The notes: generated from the sequence alone by a model not told the origin. A DNA stretch of 64,000 nt from RHKX01 sp963745755 (GCA_963745755.1 CAVUYP010000001.1:1302001-1366000), one strand, 5' to 3'. Positions 16,843 through 26,368 are shown, counted from the first letter of the stretch. Numbers and translations are program-made.

Positions 16843-17628
16843 CTACTTCTTCTTCTTCTTCTTCTTCTGCTTGCACTTCGACTTGTAGTCGTCAGACGTC
16901 GTCGAGTGGTTGTCGTACTTGCTGATCGCCTGCCACTTCTCGTTCTTGCTCTTGCAGCGGGCCTGCACGTACTTGCCCTTCTTCACGGTCGTCGTGAAGC
17001 GGCTGATCGCGCCTGCCAGCAGCGGCGGGATCGTCACGTCGAGCTGATTGCCGTAGCCCTTCGGGCCCTTCTTCAGCTTGCCGACCAGCACCGAGGTGTT
17101 GTTCGCCGACGGAGCGTAGGAGTGCAGGAACAGCGTGTTCTTGTCGTGGCCGTTGATGGCCGTGACCTGAACCGGGATCTGCCCGACGACAACACCGAAG
17201 TCAGCGGTAACCCAGGCCGACGTGCCGGTCGCATGGTTTCGTCCGGGGGGGTCGGAGGGCAGGTTCGAGCCCTTGCTGACGACCGCCTTGTTGCCACAGA
17301 GCGAGACGGCCTGATCGGACGTCGTGTTCTGCAGCTCGGCCTCGGTCACCTTGCAGCGCGGCACCGCCTTCGGGTCGAACTTCGCGTTCGACGGGAAGTT
17401 CACCTTCGTGTTGTAGGCGCTCGGCGGCTGGTTCGGATGGACCGGATCGGTCGTGTTGTCCTTGGTCAGGATCTCGACGTAGATCTTCGCCGGCTTGTAC
17501 TTCTTCTTGTCCCGCTTCGCCGGTGTCAGGTTCGCGGTGATCGACTGGATGTCGTCGGCCTTGGCGATCCCCGTGATCACCAGAGCCGAAACCAGTGCGA
17601 GCACGGTTGCGAATATCGTTCTGCGCAT
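16843..17628 (-). CDS. Secreted lysine-tail protein, copy 1 (unknown function)
   Basis: 261 residues. The signal peptide MRRTIFATVLALVSALVITGIAKA is cleaved before DDIQS. The mature protein has four cysteines (PRCKV, SLCGN, ARCKS, SKCKQ), likely two disulfides, and ends in seven consecutive lysines. The start at 17628 is set by a strong AGGAGG four bases upstream; an earlier in-frame GTG adds eight residues. A TAGGAT -10 at 17753-17758 inside a GGCGC...GCGCC palindrome would give a leader of ~118 nt containing a CCCGCG/CGCGGG hairpin (17675-17691). The next gene is a near-identical paralogue. No known domain; a cationic wall- or polymer-binding role is a guess. Confidence 0.85.
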   Translation of the reverse strand: MRRTIFATVLALVSALVITGIAKADDIQSITANLTPAKRDKKKYKPAKIYVEILTKDNTTDPVHPNQPPSAYNTKVNFPSNAKFDPKAVPRCKVTEAELQNTTSDQAVSLCGNKAVVSKGSNLPSDPPGRNHATGTSAWVTADFGVVVGQIPVQVTAINGHDKNTLFLHSYAPSANNTSVLVGKLKKGPKGYGNQLDVTIPPLLAGAISRFTTTVKKGKYVQARCKSKNEKWQAISKYDNHSTTSDDYKSKCKQKKKKKKK

Positions 17629-17820
17629 TCTTCCTCCTAGGTTTCGCGGCACGGCCTTCAGCCGGACCGCGGACCCCGCGCTCTACGCGGGACTCTCGAT
17701 TCACACCATGCTGGTGGCCGACCTCCGGCCGTCAGCGTCTCTCCTGGCGCGAATCCTAGCGCCACCGCGAGGTCGTGGCGCAGGTTCTCCGGCAGCTGCA
17801 GCCGAGCCCGTAACGCAGAA

Positions 17821-17844
17821 GCGGGCGGCCATCTGGCCGCCCGC
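17821..17844 (-). terminator. Hairpin terminator of the second lysine-tail gene
   Basis: The 10-bp stem GCGGGCGGCC/GGCCGCCCGC is identical to that at 16789-16812 and only the 4-nt loop differs. It lies 32 nt past the stop at 17876, so the terminator appears to have been duplicated along with the gene. Confidence 0.75.
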
Positions 17845-17875
17845 TCCGGGTCCTCGTCGAAGTTGGGAGGGTTCC

Positions 17876-18667
17876 CTACTTCTTGTGCTTCTTCTTGTGC
17901 TTCTTCGGCTTGCACTTCGTCTTGTAGTCGTCAGACGTCGTCGAGTGGTTGTCGTACTTCGTGATCGCCTGCCACTTCTCGTTCTTGTTCTTGCAGCGGG
18001 CCTGCACGTACTTGCCCTTCTTCACGGTCGTCGTGAAGCGGCTGATCGCGCCTGCGAGCAGCGGCGGGATCGTCACGTCGAGCTGCTGCCCGTAGCCTTT
18101 CGGGGCCTTCTTCAGCTTGCCGACCAGCACCGAGGTGTTGTTCGCCGACGGAGCGTAGGAGTGCAGGAACAGCGTGTTCTTGTCGTGGCCGTTCAGCGCC
18201 GTGACCTGAACCGGGATCTGCCCGACGACGACACCGAAGTCAGCGGTAACCCAGGCCGACGTGCCGGTCGCGTGGTTGCGCCCCGGGGGGTCGGAGGGCA
18301 GGTTCGAGCCCTTGCTGACGACCGACTTCTTGCCACAGAGCGAGACGGCCTGATCGGCGGTCGTGTTCTGCAGCTCGGCCTCGGTCACCTTGCAGCGCGG
18401 CGCCGACTTCGTGTTGAACTTCGCGTTCGACGGGAAGTTCACCTTCGTGTTGTAGGCGCTCGGCGGCTGGTTCGGGTGAACCGGATCGGTCGTGTTGTCC
18501 TTGGTCAGGATCTCGACGTAGATCTTCGCCGGCTTGAACTTCTTCTTGTCCCGCTTCGTCGGCGTCAGCTTGCCGGTGACCGACTGGATGTCGTCAGCCT
18601 GGGCGATGCTGCTCAGCGACAGGGCGGAGATGATCGCCGCTACGGCGATGATCACGTACTTGCGCAT
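17876..18667 (-). CDS. Secreted lysine-tail protein, copy 2 (unknown function)
   Basis: 263 residues, a tandem paralogue of the preceding gene. By eye about 17 substitutions separate the mature parts before the tail, and all four cysteines are conserved. The signal peptide is MRKYVIIAVAAIISALSLSSIAQA; it differs much more than the mature region. The tail is lysine-rich but broken by histidines (KPKKHKKKHKK). The start at 18667 is set by AGGAGG with a 6-nt spacer; an upstream in-frame start adds eleven residues without a signal-like sequence. The conserved mature region with divergent signal and tail suggests selection on the folded domain. Confidence 0.85.
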   Translation of the reverse strand: MRKYVIIAVAAIISALSLSSIAQADDIQSVTGKLTPTKRDKKKFKPAKIYVEILTKDNTTDPVHPNQPPSAYNTKVNFPSNAKFNTKSAPRCKVTEAELQNTTADQAVSLCGKKSVVSKGSNLPSDPPGRNHATGTSAWVTADFGVVVGQIPVQVTALNGHDKNTLFLHSYAPSANNTSVLVGKLKKAPKGYGQQLDVTIPPLLAGAISRFTTTVKKGKYVQARCKNKNEKWQAITKYDNHSTTSDDYKTKCKPKKHKKKHKK

Positions 18668-18875
18668 AACTTTCCTCCTGAGGGTGGTTTTCGTGGGCAA
18701 TAAGTCGGCAGGGCTGCGGGGTCCCGCTGTGCCGCCTGATTCGGCGTTTCTGGGTGCCGGTCGGGCCGGTTTCCGGATTCCGGCGTGGGCCGGGACCGCG
18801 CGAACTGTGACCTAGAACACCAAACGCCCGGCAAAGTTTCGGTGCCTGCCCGGCATCTACCCGCTCGCCGAGCGC
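18668..18875. other. Intergenic region between mce cluster and lysine-tail genes
   Basis: 208 bp separating the last mce gene from the copy-2 gene, both on the minus strand. It holds the AGGAGG leader of copy 2. No clear terminator hairpin for the mce operon and no confident promoter hexamers were found. Confidence 0.4.
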
Positions 18876-20384
18876 CTAACCGTCGGGGTTGACGTGGCGG
18901 AACTGGGTCTTCTCGTCGGGCGGCCCGCCGATCGACGAGACCGCGCCCTGCTGGCGGCAGGGCGGCGCCGCGACGTCGTCGGTGTTGGTGATGCCGAGGC
19001 CGCCCATCGCATAGATCTGGGTCCGCTCCCAGAGGTCGCTGTCGAAGTCGCCCTGGTCGAAGTTGGCCGTCAGGCCGCTCGCGCAGCTCGCGGTGATGAA
19101 GCTGTCGAGGCCCTCGGAGAGCTTCGAGTAGCCGCCCGGCTTGACGTAGGCGTTGAGCCGCGAGGTCTTGTAGGGGTTCGGCGGCGAGGCGAGCACGGCG
19201 GGGCCGAGCGGGCCGGTGGCGCGCAGGAACTTGACCGGCGTCGGGTCGCCGCCGCCGGGGATGCTTTCGCCGTTCAGCGCCGACGACGTGTTGGCGAGGA
19301 ACGCGGTCACCTCGCTGCGGTACTTGTTGATCGTGTCGACGACCGGGATGAGCTGGTCGAAGTAGGGATCGAGACGGCCCAGGAACGGCGGGAACTGGTC
19401 GTCGAGGACGACCCGCAGCGAGCCGAAGCCGGACCGGGCCCGCTGGATCACCGGCCCGAGCCCGTTGAAGAACCGCTTCGCCTCCGGGGACAGCCGCTCG
19501 AGGGCGATGAAGGTGCCGCTGAGCTGGCGAGCCACCGGCCGCAGCTGGGTGACGAGCGGGTTCGTGTCGCCCGAGAACCGGTCGAGTCGCTCGAGGGTCA
19601 GCTTCGACTCGTCGAGGAACGTCGGCAGCGCCTGGAAGATCTCGCGGATCTGGGTGTCGCGGGCGGCCGTCGTCGAGAACACCGACTCGGTGTTCTCGAT
19701 CAGCGAGCGCAGCTCGCCGGGCTGCTTGCTGATCGCGTCGAAGGTCGCGCCGCCGTCGGCGAGCAGCTTCTTGACCGCGAGCCGCTGGCTGTCGAGGATC
19801 CGCAGCAGATCGTCGGCGCTCTCGGCGAACGGGTCGAGGTTGCCGAGCGCCGCGTTGAGATCGACCCCGCGGCCCCGGAAGGCCACCGCCGCATCGGCCA
19901 TCCAGGCCTGGAATGCGGCGCGGGTCGGCTCGTCGAAGGCCCTGAAGATCTCGTCGAGCTGGACGGCGTCGGAAACCTGCGCGTCGGCGAGCGTTCCGCC
20001 CTCGGGCAGCGGCGGCGCGTTGCGGTCGCCCGGCGTCAGCTCGACGTAGGTCTCGCCGAGCAGGGTCTTCTGGCGCAGCATCGCCCGCGTATCGGAGGGA
20101 ATCGGTGCGTACTTGGGATCGATCTCGAGCGTCGCGTCGGCGAGGCCGTCGTCGCTGAGCTCGATCGCCTTGACCTTGCCGACCGAGACGCCGGAGATCC
20201 GCACGTCGGACTCGACGGCGACCTGGCTCGCCTCGTCGAAGTGGACGTCGACCCGGTAGCTCTCCGACTTCAGCGGGATCGGGCCGCCGAAGGCGAGCCA
20301 GAGGAAGAGCAGCAGGCCGAAGCAGGACAGCGCGAAGCCCGCTGCGATCGCGATTCGGCCGAATGTCGGTGGGCGGGTTTCCAT
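18876..20384 (-). CDS. Mce/MlaD family protein (sixth gene of the mce cluster)
   Basis: 502 residues. One N-terminal transmembrane helix (about 9-33) is followed by the MCE beta-barrel domain (SYRVDVHFDEASQVAVESDVRISGVSVGKV...MLRQKTLLGETYVELTP, about 40-120). A long helical region and a Gly/Pro-rich C-terminal part follow. Mce proteins assemble as hexameric barrels or tubes that carry lipids across the envelope for a YrbE-type transporter. It lies 10 nt after the stop of the preceding mce gene and ends the run. The ring position (A-F) is not assignable by sequence alone. Confidence 0.92.
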   Translation of the reverse strand: METRPPTFGRIAIAAGFALSCFGLLLFLWLAFGGPIPLKSESYRVDVHFDEASQVAVESDVRISGVSVGKVKAIELSDDGLADATLEIDPKYAPIPSDTRAMLRQKTLLGETYVELTPGDRNAPPLPEGGTLADAQVSDAVQLDEIFRAFDEPTRAAFQAWMADAAVAFRGRGVDLNAALGNLDPFAESADDLLRILDSQRLAVKKLLADGGATFDAISKQPGELRSLIENTESVFSTTAARDTQIREIFQALPTFLDESKLTLERLDRFSGDTNPLVTQLRPVARQLSGTFIALERLSPEAKRFFNGLGPVIQRARSGFGSLRVVLDDQFPPFLGRLDPYFDQLIPVVDTINKYRSEVTAFLANTSSALNGESIPGGGDPTPVKFLRATGPLGPAVLASPPNPYKTSRLNAYVKPGGYSKLSEGLDSFITASCASGLTANFDQGDFDSDLWERTQIYAMGGLGITNTDDVAAPPCRQQGAVSSIGGPPDEKTQFRHVNPDG

Positions 20385-20394
20385 CAGTCGTCGC

Positions 20395-21921
20395 TCAGGG
20401 GGCGCTCTCGGTCGAGGTCGTTCCGGCGCCGGGCGTGGTCGTCGAGGCGTCGCCCGGTTCCGGCCCGGTCGTCGTCGAGGTCGTCTCGTCGGTCGTCGAC
20501 GTCGTCGAGCCGGTCGTCTCCTCGGTCGTCGTCTCGTCGGTCGTCGAAGTGTCCTGCTGCCCCTTGCCGGCGCCTGTGTCGAGCTTGCCCGGCGCCTTTA
20601 CCGTGCTCGGGCAGATCTGCGTGGTCGTCGGCAGGCGGATCAGCTCGCGCGCCGTCTTCAGGTTCGGGCGCGAGGCGGTCACGTTGTCGGCCAGCTGCGA
20701 CGTCCAGCACGTGTAGATCAGCAGGCTGCGGCGCAGCGGCCCGAGGCCGTCCTGGGTGAGGAAGGCGGCGTTCGTGTTGTGGTTCAGCCAGCTCAGGTAG
20801 AAGAGGTAGCTCTCGGCCTGCCCGGAGGGGTTGTAGGCGAGCGCGTTGAACACCTGGTTGAGCTCGGTGACGCTGCCGGACAGCGTCCGCGACGCCTCCT
20901 CGAGCGGTCCGGCGGCCCGTCTGATGTCGCCGACGACGGTCGAGACCTGCCTCGTGAACGGGCGGATCTGGGTCCGGATCGAGGGCTCGGTCTTGCGGAA
21001 GAACGGCCGGGTGGCGCGCAGGGCCGGGCCGAGCGCCTTCGCCTGCGGCAGCAGCTCGGTCAGCGCCGGCTTCAGCTGCCCCGACAGCGTCGCCGAGGCG
21101 TTCAGGGCGCCGCGGGTCGACTGCAGGGTGTCGGGCAGCTCGCGCAGCGTCTCGCGCAGCTTCGCCTCGGACTGTGCGAAGGCGCCGAAGACGGCGTTCT
21201 GGGAGTCGACGAAACCGGTCAGGTTGGTGTCCGACTTGCCGAGCTCCTCGGCGATCAGCTTGAAGTTGGTGACGACGCGGCGGAGGTTGTCGCGGCGCTT
21301 GGCGATCGCGCCGTTGATCTTGGCGATGTCGCGGACCGTCGGGTCGAGGCGGCGCAGGACCTGGGCGAAGTTCTGGCTCTTCTGCTCGGTCCCGAGCGCC
21401 TCGGCGCCGCCGGCGAGCAGCAGCCGCAGGTAGGCGCGGGTGTCGCCGTCGAGCGAGGCGAGGATCTGGTCGGGGTTGATGTTCGGAGCCGAGTTGGCGA
21501 GCGGGATCGTGAAGCCCTCGGGGATCTCGCCCGTGTCGGTGCCGGCGTCGAGCTCGATCGTCATGTCCTGCAGGCCCGTCCGCGGCCGCAGCAGGGCCGA
21601 GGCGTCGGGATGGATCAGCGGCGCGAACTCGGGATCGACCTGCATCGTCACGACCGCGACGCCGTCCTCGAGCTCGACCTTGGTGACGTCGCCGATCTCG
21701 ACGCCGGACAGGTTGACGGTCTGCCCCTGTCCGGGCGTGACCGCCTGCGAGGTCTGGAACTCGGTCTTGAGCTCGAAGCGGTCCTGGCCGAGGAACGGGA
21801 ACCAAGCCGGCAGCGCCGTGCTCTGCTGGGAGAGGATCACGAACAGCGCCAGCAGGCCGATCGCCGCGAGGACGAGGATCGCGATGAAGTCGCGGGTGTA
21901 TGTGCGGAGTGCCTTCTTCAC
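20395..21921 (-). CDS. Mce/MlaD family protein (fifth gene)
   Basis: 508 residues. It has a TM helix at about 11-31 (FIAILVLAAIGLLALFVILS) and an MCE domain (FELKTEFQTSQAVTPGQGQTVNLSGVEIGDV...LRPRTGLQDMTIELD). The helical region extends to ~430, followed by a low-complexity Thr/Ser/Glu tail (SSTTDETTTEETTGSTTS and similar), unusual among its siblings and probably exposed or disordered. The GTG start overlaps the upstream gene's stop by 4 nt (GTGA). Same lipid-transport role by family. Confidence 0.92.
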   Translation of the reverse strand: MKKALRTYTRDFIAILVLAAIGLLALFVILSQQSTALPAWFPFLGQDRFELKTEFQTSQAVTPGQGQTVNLSGVEIGDVTKVELEDGVAVVTMQVDPEFAPLIHPDASALLRPRTGLQDMTIELDAGTDTGEIPEGFTIPLANSAPNINPDQILASLDGDTRAYLRLLLAGGAEALGTEQKSQNFAQVLRRLDPTVRDIAKINGAIAKRRDNLRRVVTNFKLIAEELGKSDTNLTGFVDSQNAVFGAFAQSEAKLRETLRELPDTLQSTRGALNASATLSGQLKPALTELLPQAKALGPALRATRPFFRKTEPSIRTQIRPFTRQVSTVVGDIRRAAGPLEEASRTLSGSVTELNQVFNALAYNPSGQAESYLFYLSWLNHNTNAAFLTQDGLGPLRRSLLIYTCWTSQLADNVTASRPNLKTARELIRLPTTTQICPSTVKAPGKLDTGAGKGQQDTSTTDETTTEETTGSTTSTTDETTSTTTGPEPGDASTTTPGAGTTSTESAP

Positions 21922-23444
21922 GGGTTCGGGAAGCTCGAGGGAGCGGGGTTGGGGGCGCCGACGGCCGACTGCGAGCCGTTCAGGTTCGGGGCGTCGCTCT
22001 GGTAGCAGGGGACGTCGGTGCGGATCGGCGGCGCCTTCGCGGGCCTGACCGGCTGGGTGCCGATCGGGTCAGCGATCGAGCGCCCGTAGTTGATGTTGTC
22101 GAGGGGGTTGATGCCGAACCCGTACGGCTCGGCCACCTCGGCGGGTCCGCCGCCGGGCTGGACGCGCAGGAACTGGCCGTTGCCGTCGAACGTCGCGCCC
22201 TCGCCGGCCTGGGCGGCGGTCCCGTAGAGGAACTCGCGGAAGTTCGACTGACCGGTCGTGAACTGGTCGGTGATGACCTGACCGCCGGTCGGCGTCAGGA
22301 CCTGGGTCTGGCAGCGGCTGAAGCGGCCGAGCTGGAGCAGCAGGCTGTTCAGGTTGGCAGTTCCCTGCGCCAGCTCGGGCGTCGCCACATGGAGGTCGCT
22401 GACGATCCCGCCGAGCTCGTCCTTCTGGACGAGCTTGTCGGTCTGGCGCAACCACGGGGTGCCGGCGCGGATCGTCCCCGGCAGCTCCTTGATGCTCGGG
22501 GTCAGCTCGCGGGCGAACGCGCGCAGGGCCGGGAACGAAGCGTTGACGACCGGCAGGTCCTCCTGGGCCTGCTCGACGGTCGGCGCGAGCTGGGCGAGGG
22601 TGTCCTGGAGGCTCCGCGACTCCGCAGCCAGCGCTCCGGTCGTGATCGAGAAGTTCGTGATCAGATCGCTGAGCTGGCTCTCGCGGCTGGCGAGCTGCTC
22701 GAAGACGCTGGCGCTGGCCTTGATCAGGCCGCGCAGGTCGCCGGCCTGCTCGCCGAGCAGGGCCTCGCTGACCTGCGAGGAGCTCTTCCCGGCCCGGCCG
22801 CCGTAGTCGAAGCTCTGGTTGATCGCCTCGGCGCCGGAGAGGCCCCGGACCTGGGGATCGATGCCCTTGTCCATCTGTGCGGTCGGCGGGTCGACGAGCG
22901 CCGATCCGTAGCCGTCGAGGAGGAGGCCGAGGTTCTTGCGATCGGGGCGCTGCAGGCTCGTCAGCACCTGGTCGAGCTGGACTGCGGTGGCCGTCTGCGA
23001 GACCGGGATCGAGCCGCCGTCGGGCAGGTCGGGGGCGCTCGGGCTGCCCGGCCGCAGGTCGAGGAAGAAGTTGCCCTCGAGGAACAGCCGCGGCCGGATC
23101 GTGATCCGCGCGTCCTCGTGCAGCGGCAGCCCCTCGGGATCGACGGTGAAGGTGACCTTGGCGTCGTTGCCCTCGCCCTCGACCTTGGTGACCTTGCCGA
23201 CGTTGACGCCGGCGATCCGCACCGGCGCCGTCTCGCGCAGGGTCGAGGCGTCGGCGAAGGTCGCCGTCGCCGTGTAGCCGGGGCTGCTCCACGGCAGCTC
23301 CTTCGTGTAGGCGAAGTAGCTGAGGGCGAGCAGCACGATCAGGACCAGGACGCCGGTCTTGAAGAAGCTCAGGCCGATCGGCGGGCGGTGGTAGATGCCC
23401 TCGTTGAACTCCTTGACCCCGGGCTTCGGACGTCGCGCCATCAT
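21918..23444 (-). CDS. Mce/MlaD family protein (fourth gene)
   Basis: 508 residues. A short cytoplasmic start (MMARRPKPGVKEFNEG) is followed by a TM helix (about 27-46) and an MCE domain (YTATATFADASTLRETAPVRIAGVNVGKV...IRPRLFLEGNFFLDL). A long helical region ends near a SRCQTQVL cysteine, then a C-terminal DGNGQFLRVQPGGGP segment shared in type with the first gene of the cluster. The ATG overlaps the preceding stop by 4 nt (ATGA); a second ATG three bases later is an equivalent start. The very long open frame running through to 26063 is a chimera of this gene with shadow sequence. Confidence 0.92.
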   Translation of the reverse strand: MMARRPKPGVKEFNEGIYHRPPIGLSFFKTGVLVLIVLLALSYFAYTKELPWSSPGYTATATFADASTLRETAPVRIAGVNVGKVTKVEGEGNDAKVTFTVDPEGLPLHEDARITIRPRLFLEGNFFLDLRPGSPSAPDLPDGGSIPVSQTATAVQLDQVLTSLQRPDRKNLGLLLDGYGSALVDPPTAQMDKGIDPQVRGLSGAEAINQSFDYGGRAGKSSSQVSEALLGEQAGDLRGLIKASASVFEQLASRESQLSDLITNFSITTGALAAESRSLQDTLAQLAPTVEQAQEDLPVVNASFPALRAFARELTPSIKELPGTIRAGTPWLRQTDKLVQKDELGGIVSDLHVATPELAQGTANLNSLLLQLGRFSRCQTQVLTPTGGQVITDQFTTGQSNFREFLYGTAAQAGEGATFDGNGQFLRVQPGGGPAEVAEPYGFGINPLDNINYGRSIADPIGTQPVRPAKAPPIRTDVPCYQSDAPNLNGSQSAVGAPNPAPSSFPNP

Positions 23445-24893
23445 CCACCGCCCTTCAGCTGCGAGGGGATCTGGTCCTCGGTGCGGATGCCCTGGTTGCC
23501 GGGCGGGTTGCCGATCACCTGCTCGCCGATCGCGTAGGGCTCGTTGCCGGCCTCGCACTCGCGGGTCTGGCCCGGCGACGCCGTGTTCGGGTACGGGTTG
23601 ACGTGCAGGAAGTTCTTGCGGAGCGGATCGGAGCTGCCGCCGCCGCCGTTCGCCGGCGCCGAGGACGGGCTGCCCTCGTTGTTCGGTCCGAGCGGCGTGT
23701 TGATCGCGTTGACCCGCTGGTTGGTGCCGGTCGAGGTGCCGAGGCTGCCGGAGCTGGCGGTGTTGCGGAACAGCAGCGTCGCGTAGTTGCAGACCGACTG
23801 AGCGGGCCCGATGAAGCGCAGCGGCGGTCCCAGCGACTCGGAGAGGTCGACGAGGCGGGTCAGGCCCTGGCGGACGTCGCCGTCGTCGTTGAAGCGGCGC
23901 AGCGCCGCCGCGGTCGGCGGCAGCTGGTCGTTGAGCTGCGGCGATGCGCGGAGGACGGGGATGCCGGCGCGGAGCGCCGAGGCGATCGTGTCGGCCGAGA
24001 CCGCGGCGGCCGCCGTGCCCGGCTGCAGGTCGACGAACAGCTTCCGGGAGTTGACGAGGAACGGGCGGATCCGCGGCAACGTGTCGCTGGCCGTCCGCAG
24101 CGTCACCGGCGTCTTCGAGATCGTCTCCTGCAGGTAGGGACGGGCGACGGCGGCGAAGGCGGCGAGGGTCGTGTCGAGGTCGACGAACATCTGCGCCTGG
24201 GTCTGCGCGACCGGCGCCACCTCGGCGGCCGATTGCTCGAGCGCGGTGAAGAACGGGCCGATCCCGGTCCGCGGATCGGAGATGTCGCGCATCACCCGCT
24301 CGAGCCGCGGCAGCAGCGGCTTCAGGGCGCCGATCGCGGCGTTGATGTTCGGCCCACGACCGGCGAGCGCGTTGCCGAACTCGGTCAGGTTCTCGCGGAT
24401 GTTGACCTGCGTCGGCTGGTCGAACGTCGACAGCAGCTGGTCGAACTCGACCGGCTCCGGCCGCGCCGCCGACAGCGGCAGCACCGAGCCCGCCGGGTAG
24501 CCCTGCTCGGAGGTGCCGCGGGTGATCTGCACGTACTTGAGGCCGAGCGCCGAGCGCGAGCGGATGATCACGGTCGAGTCCTCGGGCAGCGGCTCGACCG
24601 ACTTGTCGAGCTTCAGCGCCAGCTGGGCGGCATAGCTGCCGTCCTCGGTGGCGACCGGCTCGATCGACTCGACGATGCCGACCCGGACGCCGCCGATCCG
24701 GACCTCGTTGCCGGGAACGAGGGCGGCCGCGTTCGGGTACCTCGGCGGTGAGCCGGTAGGACTGCACGAACGGCAGGCCGTTGTTGGCGTTGTAGGCGAG
24801 GAAGACGGCGAGGATCGTGATCAGCACGGCGAGCGCGCCGATCACGGTCGGGTTGCGGAAGGCCGCGTTGAGCGGAGTCTGTCCGCGCCTCAC
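23441..24893 (-). CDS. Mce/MlaD family protein (third gene), with a +1 frameshift near the N-terminus
   Basis: The GTG at 24891-24893 (GTGA overlap with the preceding gene) begins (M)RRGQTPLNAAFRNPTVIGAL with a TM helix, and reads to SYRLTAEVP. The MCE domain then continues in another frame as NAAALVPGNEVRIGGVRVGIV...IIRSRSALGLKYVQIT. The break is in GTTCGGG at 24730-24736: one base too many turns CCGAAC into CCCGAAC. The repaired length is 483 residues, like its neighbours. If the lesion were real, the only in-frame start downstream is at 24571 and would lack the TM and half the MCE fold. The C-terminus (HVNPYPNTASPGQTRECEAG) matches Mce tails. Confidence 0.85.
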
Positions 24894-26368
24894 TTGCCGT
24901 CCCCGATCAGGAATTGGAGCAGGTCCTTGGTGCCCTTCGCGGACGCCTTCGCGTCGCCGCGGGCGCCGTCCGGCCGGGCCGCGTCGGCGGGCGGGCCGGC
25001 GTCGGCGGCCCCGGGTGCGGGGTCGCCGGCCGTCTCCGGAGTCAGTCCCGCCGTGGCCGCCGCTGCCGCCGACTGCGCCGCCGATTGCGAGTTCGGGTCG
25101 AACCAGTGCGCGTCGCAGCCGGTATCCGGCGACACCACGTACTCGACGCAGTTGGTGATCTGCAGCTGCCCGCGCAGGTAATGGCCGAACTGGTCGAAGC
25201 CGTTGAAGACGTTCGACGTGCTGAGGACGAAGTCCATCAGGTAGTCGATGCCGCCGGTCTTGCGCAGCGTCACGAGCAGCTTCTGGAGGGCGCGGTTGCC
25301 GGGAATCGCCTTCTCGCCGAGCTTGCGGAGCTGGCGGACGACCGGCGCCGAGGCGGCGAGGTCGGCGCCGCTCGCCGCCGTCGCGTCGCCGAGGCTCGTG
25401 AACGCCACCGTGCCGGCCCGCGAGAAGGGCCGCAGCGCCTTCGTCGCCGCGGTCAGGCCGGGAGCCGCCTGGCGGAGGTTGACGGCGACCGGCGTCGCCT
25501 GCTCGGCGAAACGCCGCAGCTCGACCATCGTGCTCTGCACCTCGCGCAGGGCCTTCGGGAACTCGTCGAAGCCGGCGACGATGTCGTTGCGGCGCTCTGC
25601 CGCCGCCGAGCCGGCGGTGGCGGCGTTGCGGATGAAGCCGGCGAGGTGGCTGCGCTGCTCGGAGAGCGGCCCGAGGATCGTGTCGGAGTCGGCGGCGAGC
25701 CGGGCGAGCTGCTTGTTCTGCTTGGCGAGCGTCGCGAGGACCTTGTCGGTCTGCTGCAGGGCCGGGTCGGCGCGCCTGATCACCGTGGCGAGGTCGGGGC
25801 CGCGGGCGGCGAGGCCGGCGCCGAGGTCGTTGAGGATCAGCCGGAAGCGCTCCACGTACGGCTCGCGCATGATGTTGTTGACGAGGTCGAGATCGACCTG
25901 CTTGCCGTTGTTCTCGATCGGCAGCGCGTACTCGCCGGCGCCGATCTCGCCGTCGGGGATCTGCTCCAGCGGCGGTGGCGGCTCGGTGCCGGGGGCGCGC
26001 GGCTGCGTCGGCTCGCACTCGACGTACTTCTCGCCGAGCAGCGACTGCGGGCGGATCAGACACGACGCGTCGGCGAGGAAGTTCTCGAAGCCGGAATCGC
26101 TGATGCTGAGGACGGCGACCGCCTTGCCGGGATCCTCGGCTCCGTTCGCCTTGACCGGCTCGCCGGGCAGCGAGACCGTGACCTCGTCGACGGTGCCGAC
26201 CGTGGCACCGGCGATCCGCACGTCCTCGCCGTTGACGAGGAACCCGGCGCTGTCGAAGTAGGCGCGGACCTTGTAGCCGCCGCCGCTGCCGCCGTCGCCG
26301 GAGGCGGTCGCGGCGATCAGCGCCGCTAGGGCGACGAGGGCCAGGAGTATCGCGACGACGCGCCTCAT
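24890..26368 (-). CDS. Mce/MlaD family protein (second gene)
   Basis: 492 residues. The N-terminal TM is at about 4-22 (VVAILLALVALAALIAATA), and the MCE domain reads YKVRAYFDSAGFLVNGEDVRIAGATVGTVDEV...LIRPQSLLGEKYVECEP. The helical stretch is followed by a C-terminal Ala/Gly/Asp-rich tail. Cysteines occur at NCVEYV and TGCDAHWFDPNS. The ATG overlaps the first gene's stop by 4 nt. The extra residues between the two barrel halves (EPVKANGAEDPGKAVAVLSI) give a longer loop than in its siblings. Confidence 0.92.
   Translation of the reverse strand: MRRVVAILLALVALAALIAATASGDGGSGGGYKVRAYFDSAGFLVNGEDVRIAGATVGTVDEVTVSLPGEPVKANGAEDPGKAVAVLSISDSGFENFLADASCLIRPQSLLGEKYVECEPTQPRAPGTEPPPPLEQIPDGEIGAGEYALPIENNGKQVDLDLVNNIMREPYVERFRLILNDLGAGLAARGPDLATVIRRADPALQQTDKVLATLAKQNKQLARLAADSDTILGPLSEQRSHLAGFIRNAATAGSAAAERRNDIVAGFDEFPKALREVQSTMVELRRFAEQATPVAVNLRQAAPGLTAATKALRPFSRAGTVAFTSLGDATAASGADLAASAPVVRQLRKLGEKAIPGNRALQKLLVTLRKTGGIDYLMDFVLSTSNVFNGFDQFGHYLRGQLQITNCVEYVVSPDTGCDAHWFDPNSQSAAQSAAAAATAGLTPETAGDPAPGAADAGPPADAARPDGARGDAKASAKGTKDLLQFLIGDGK

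Noticed and set aside
21918..26063. A 1381-residue continuous minus-strand frame suggesting a giant fusion protein
   Set aside because: It joins the fourth mce gene to shadow sequence of the third and second. It exists only because the third mce gene has a frameshift and upstream stops are rare at this GC content.
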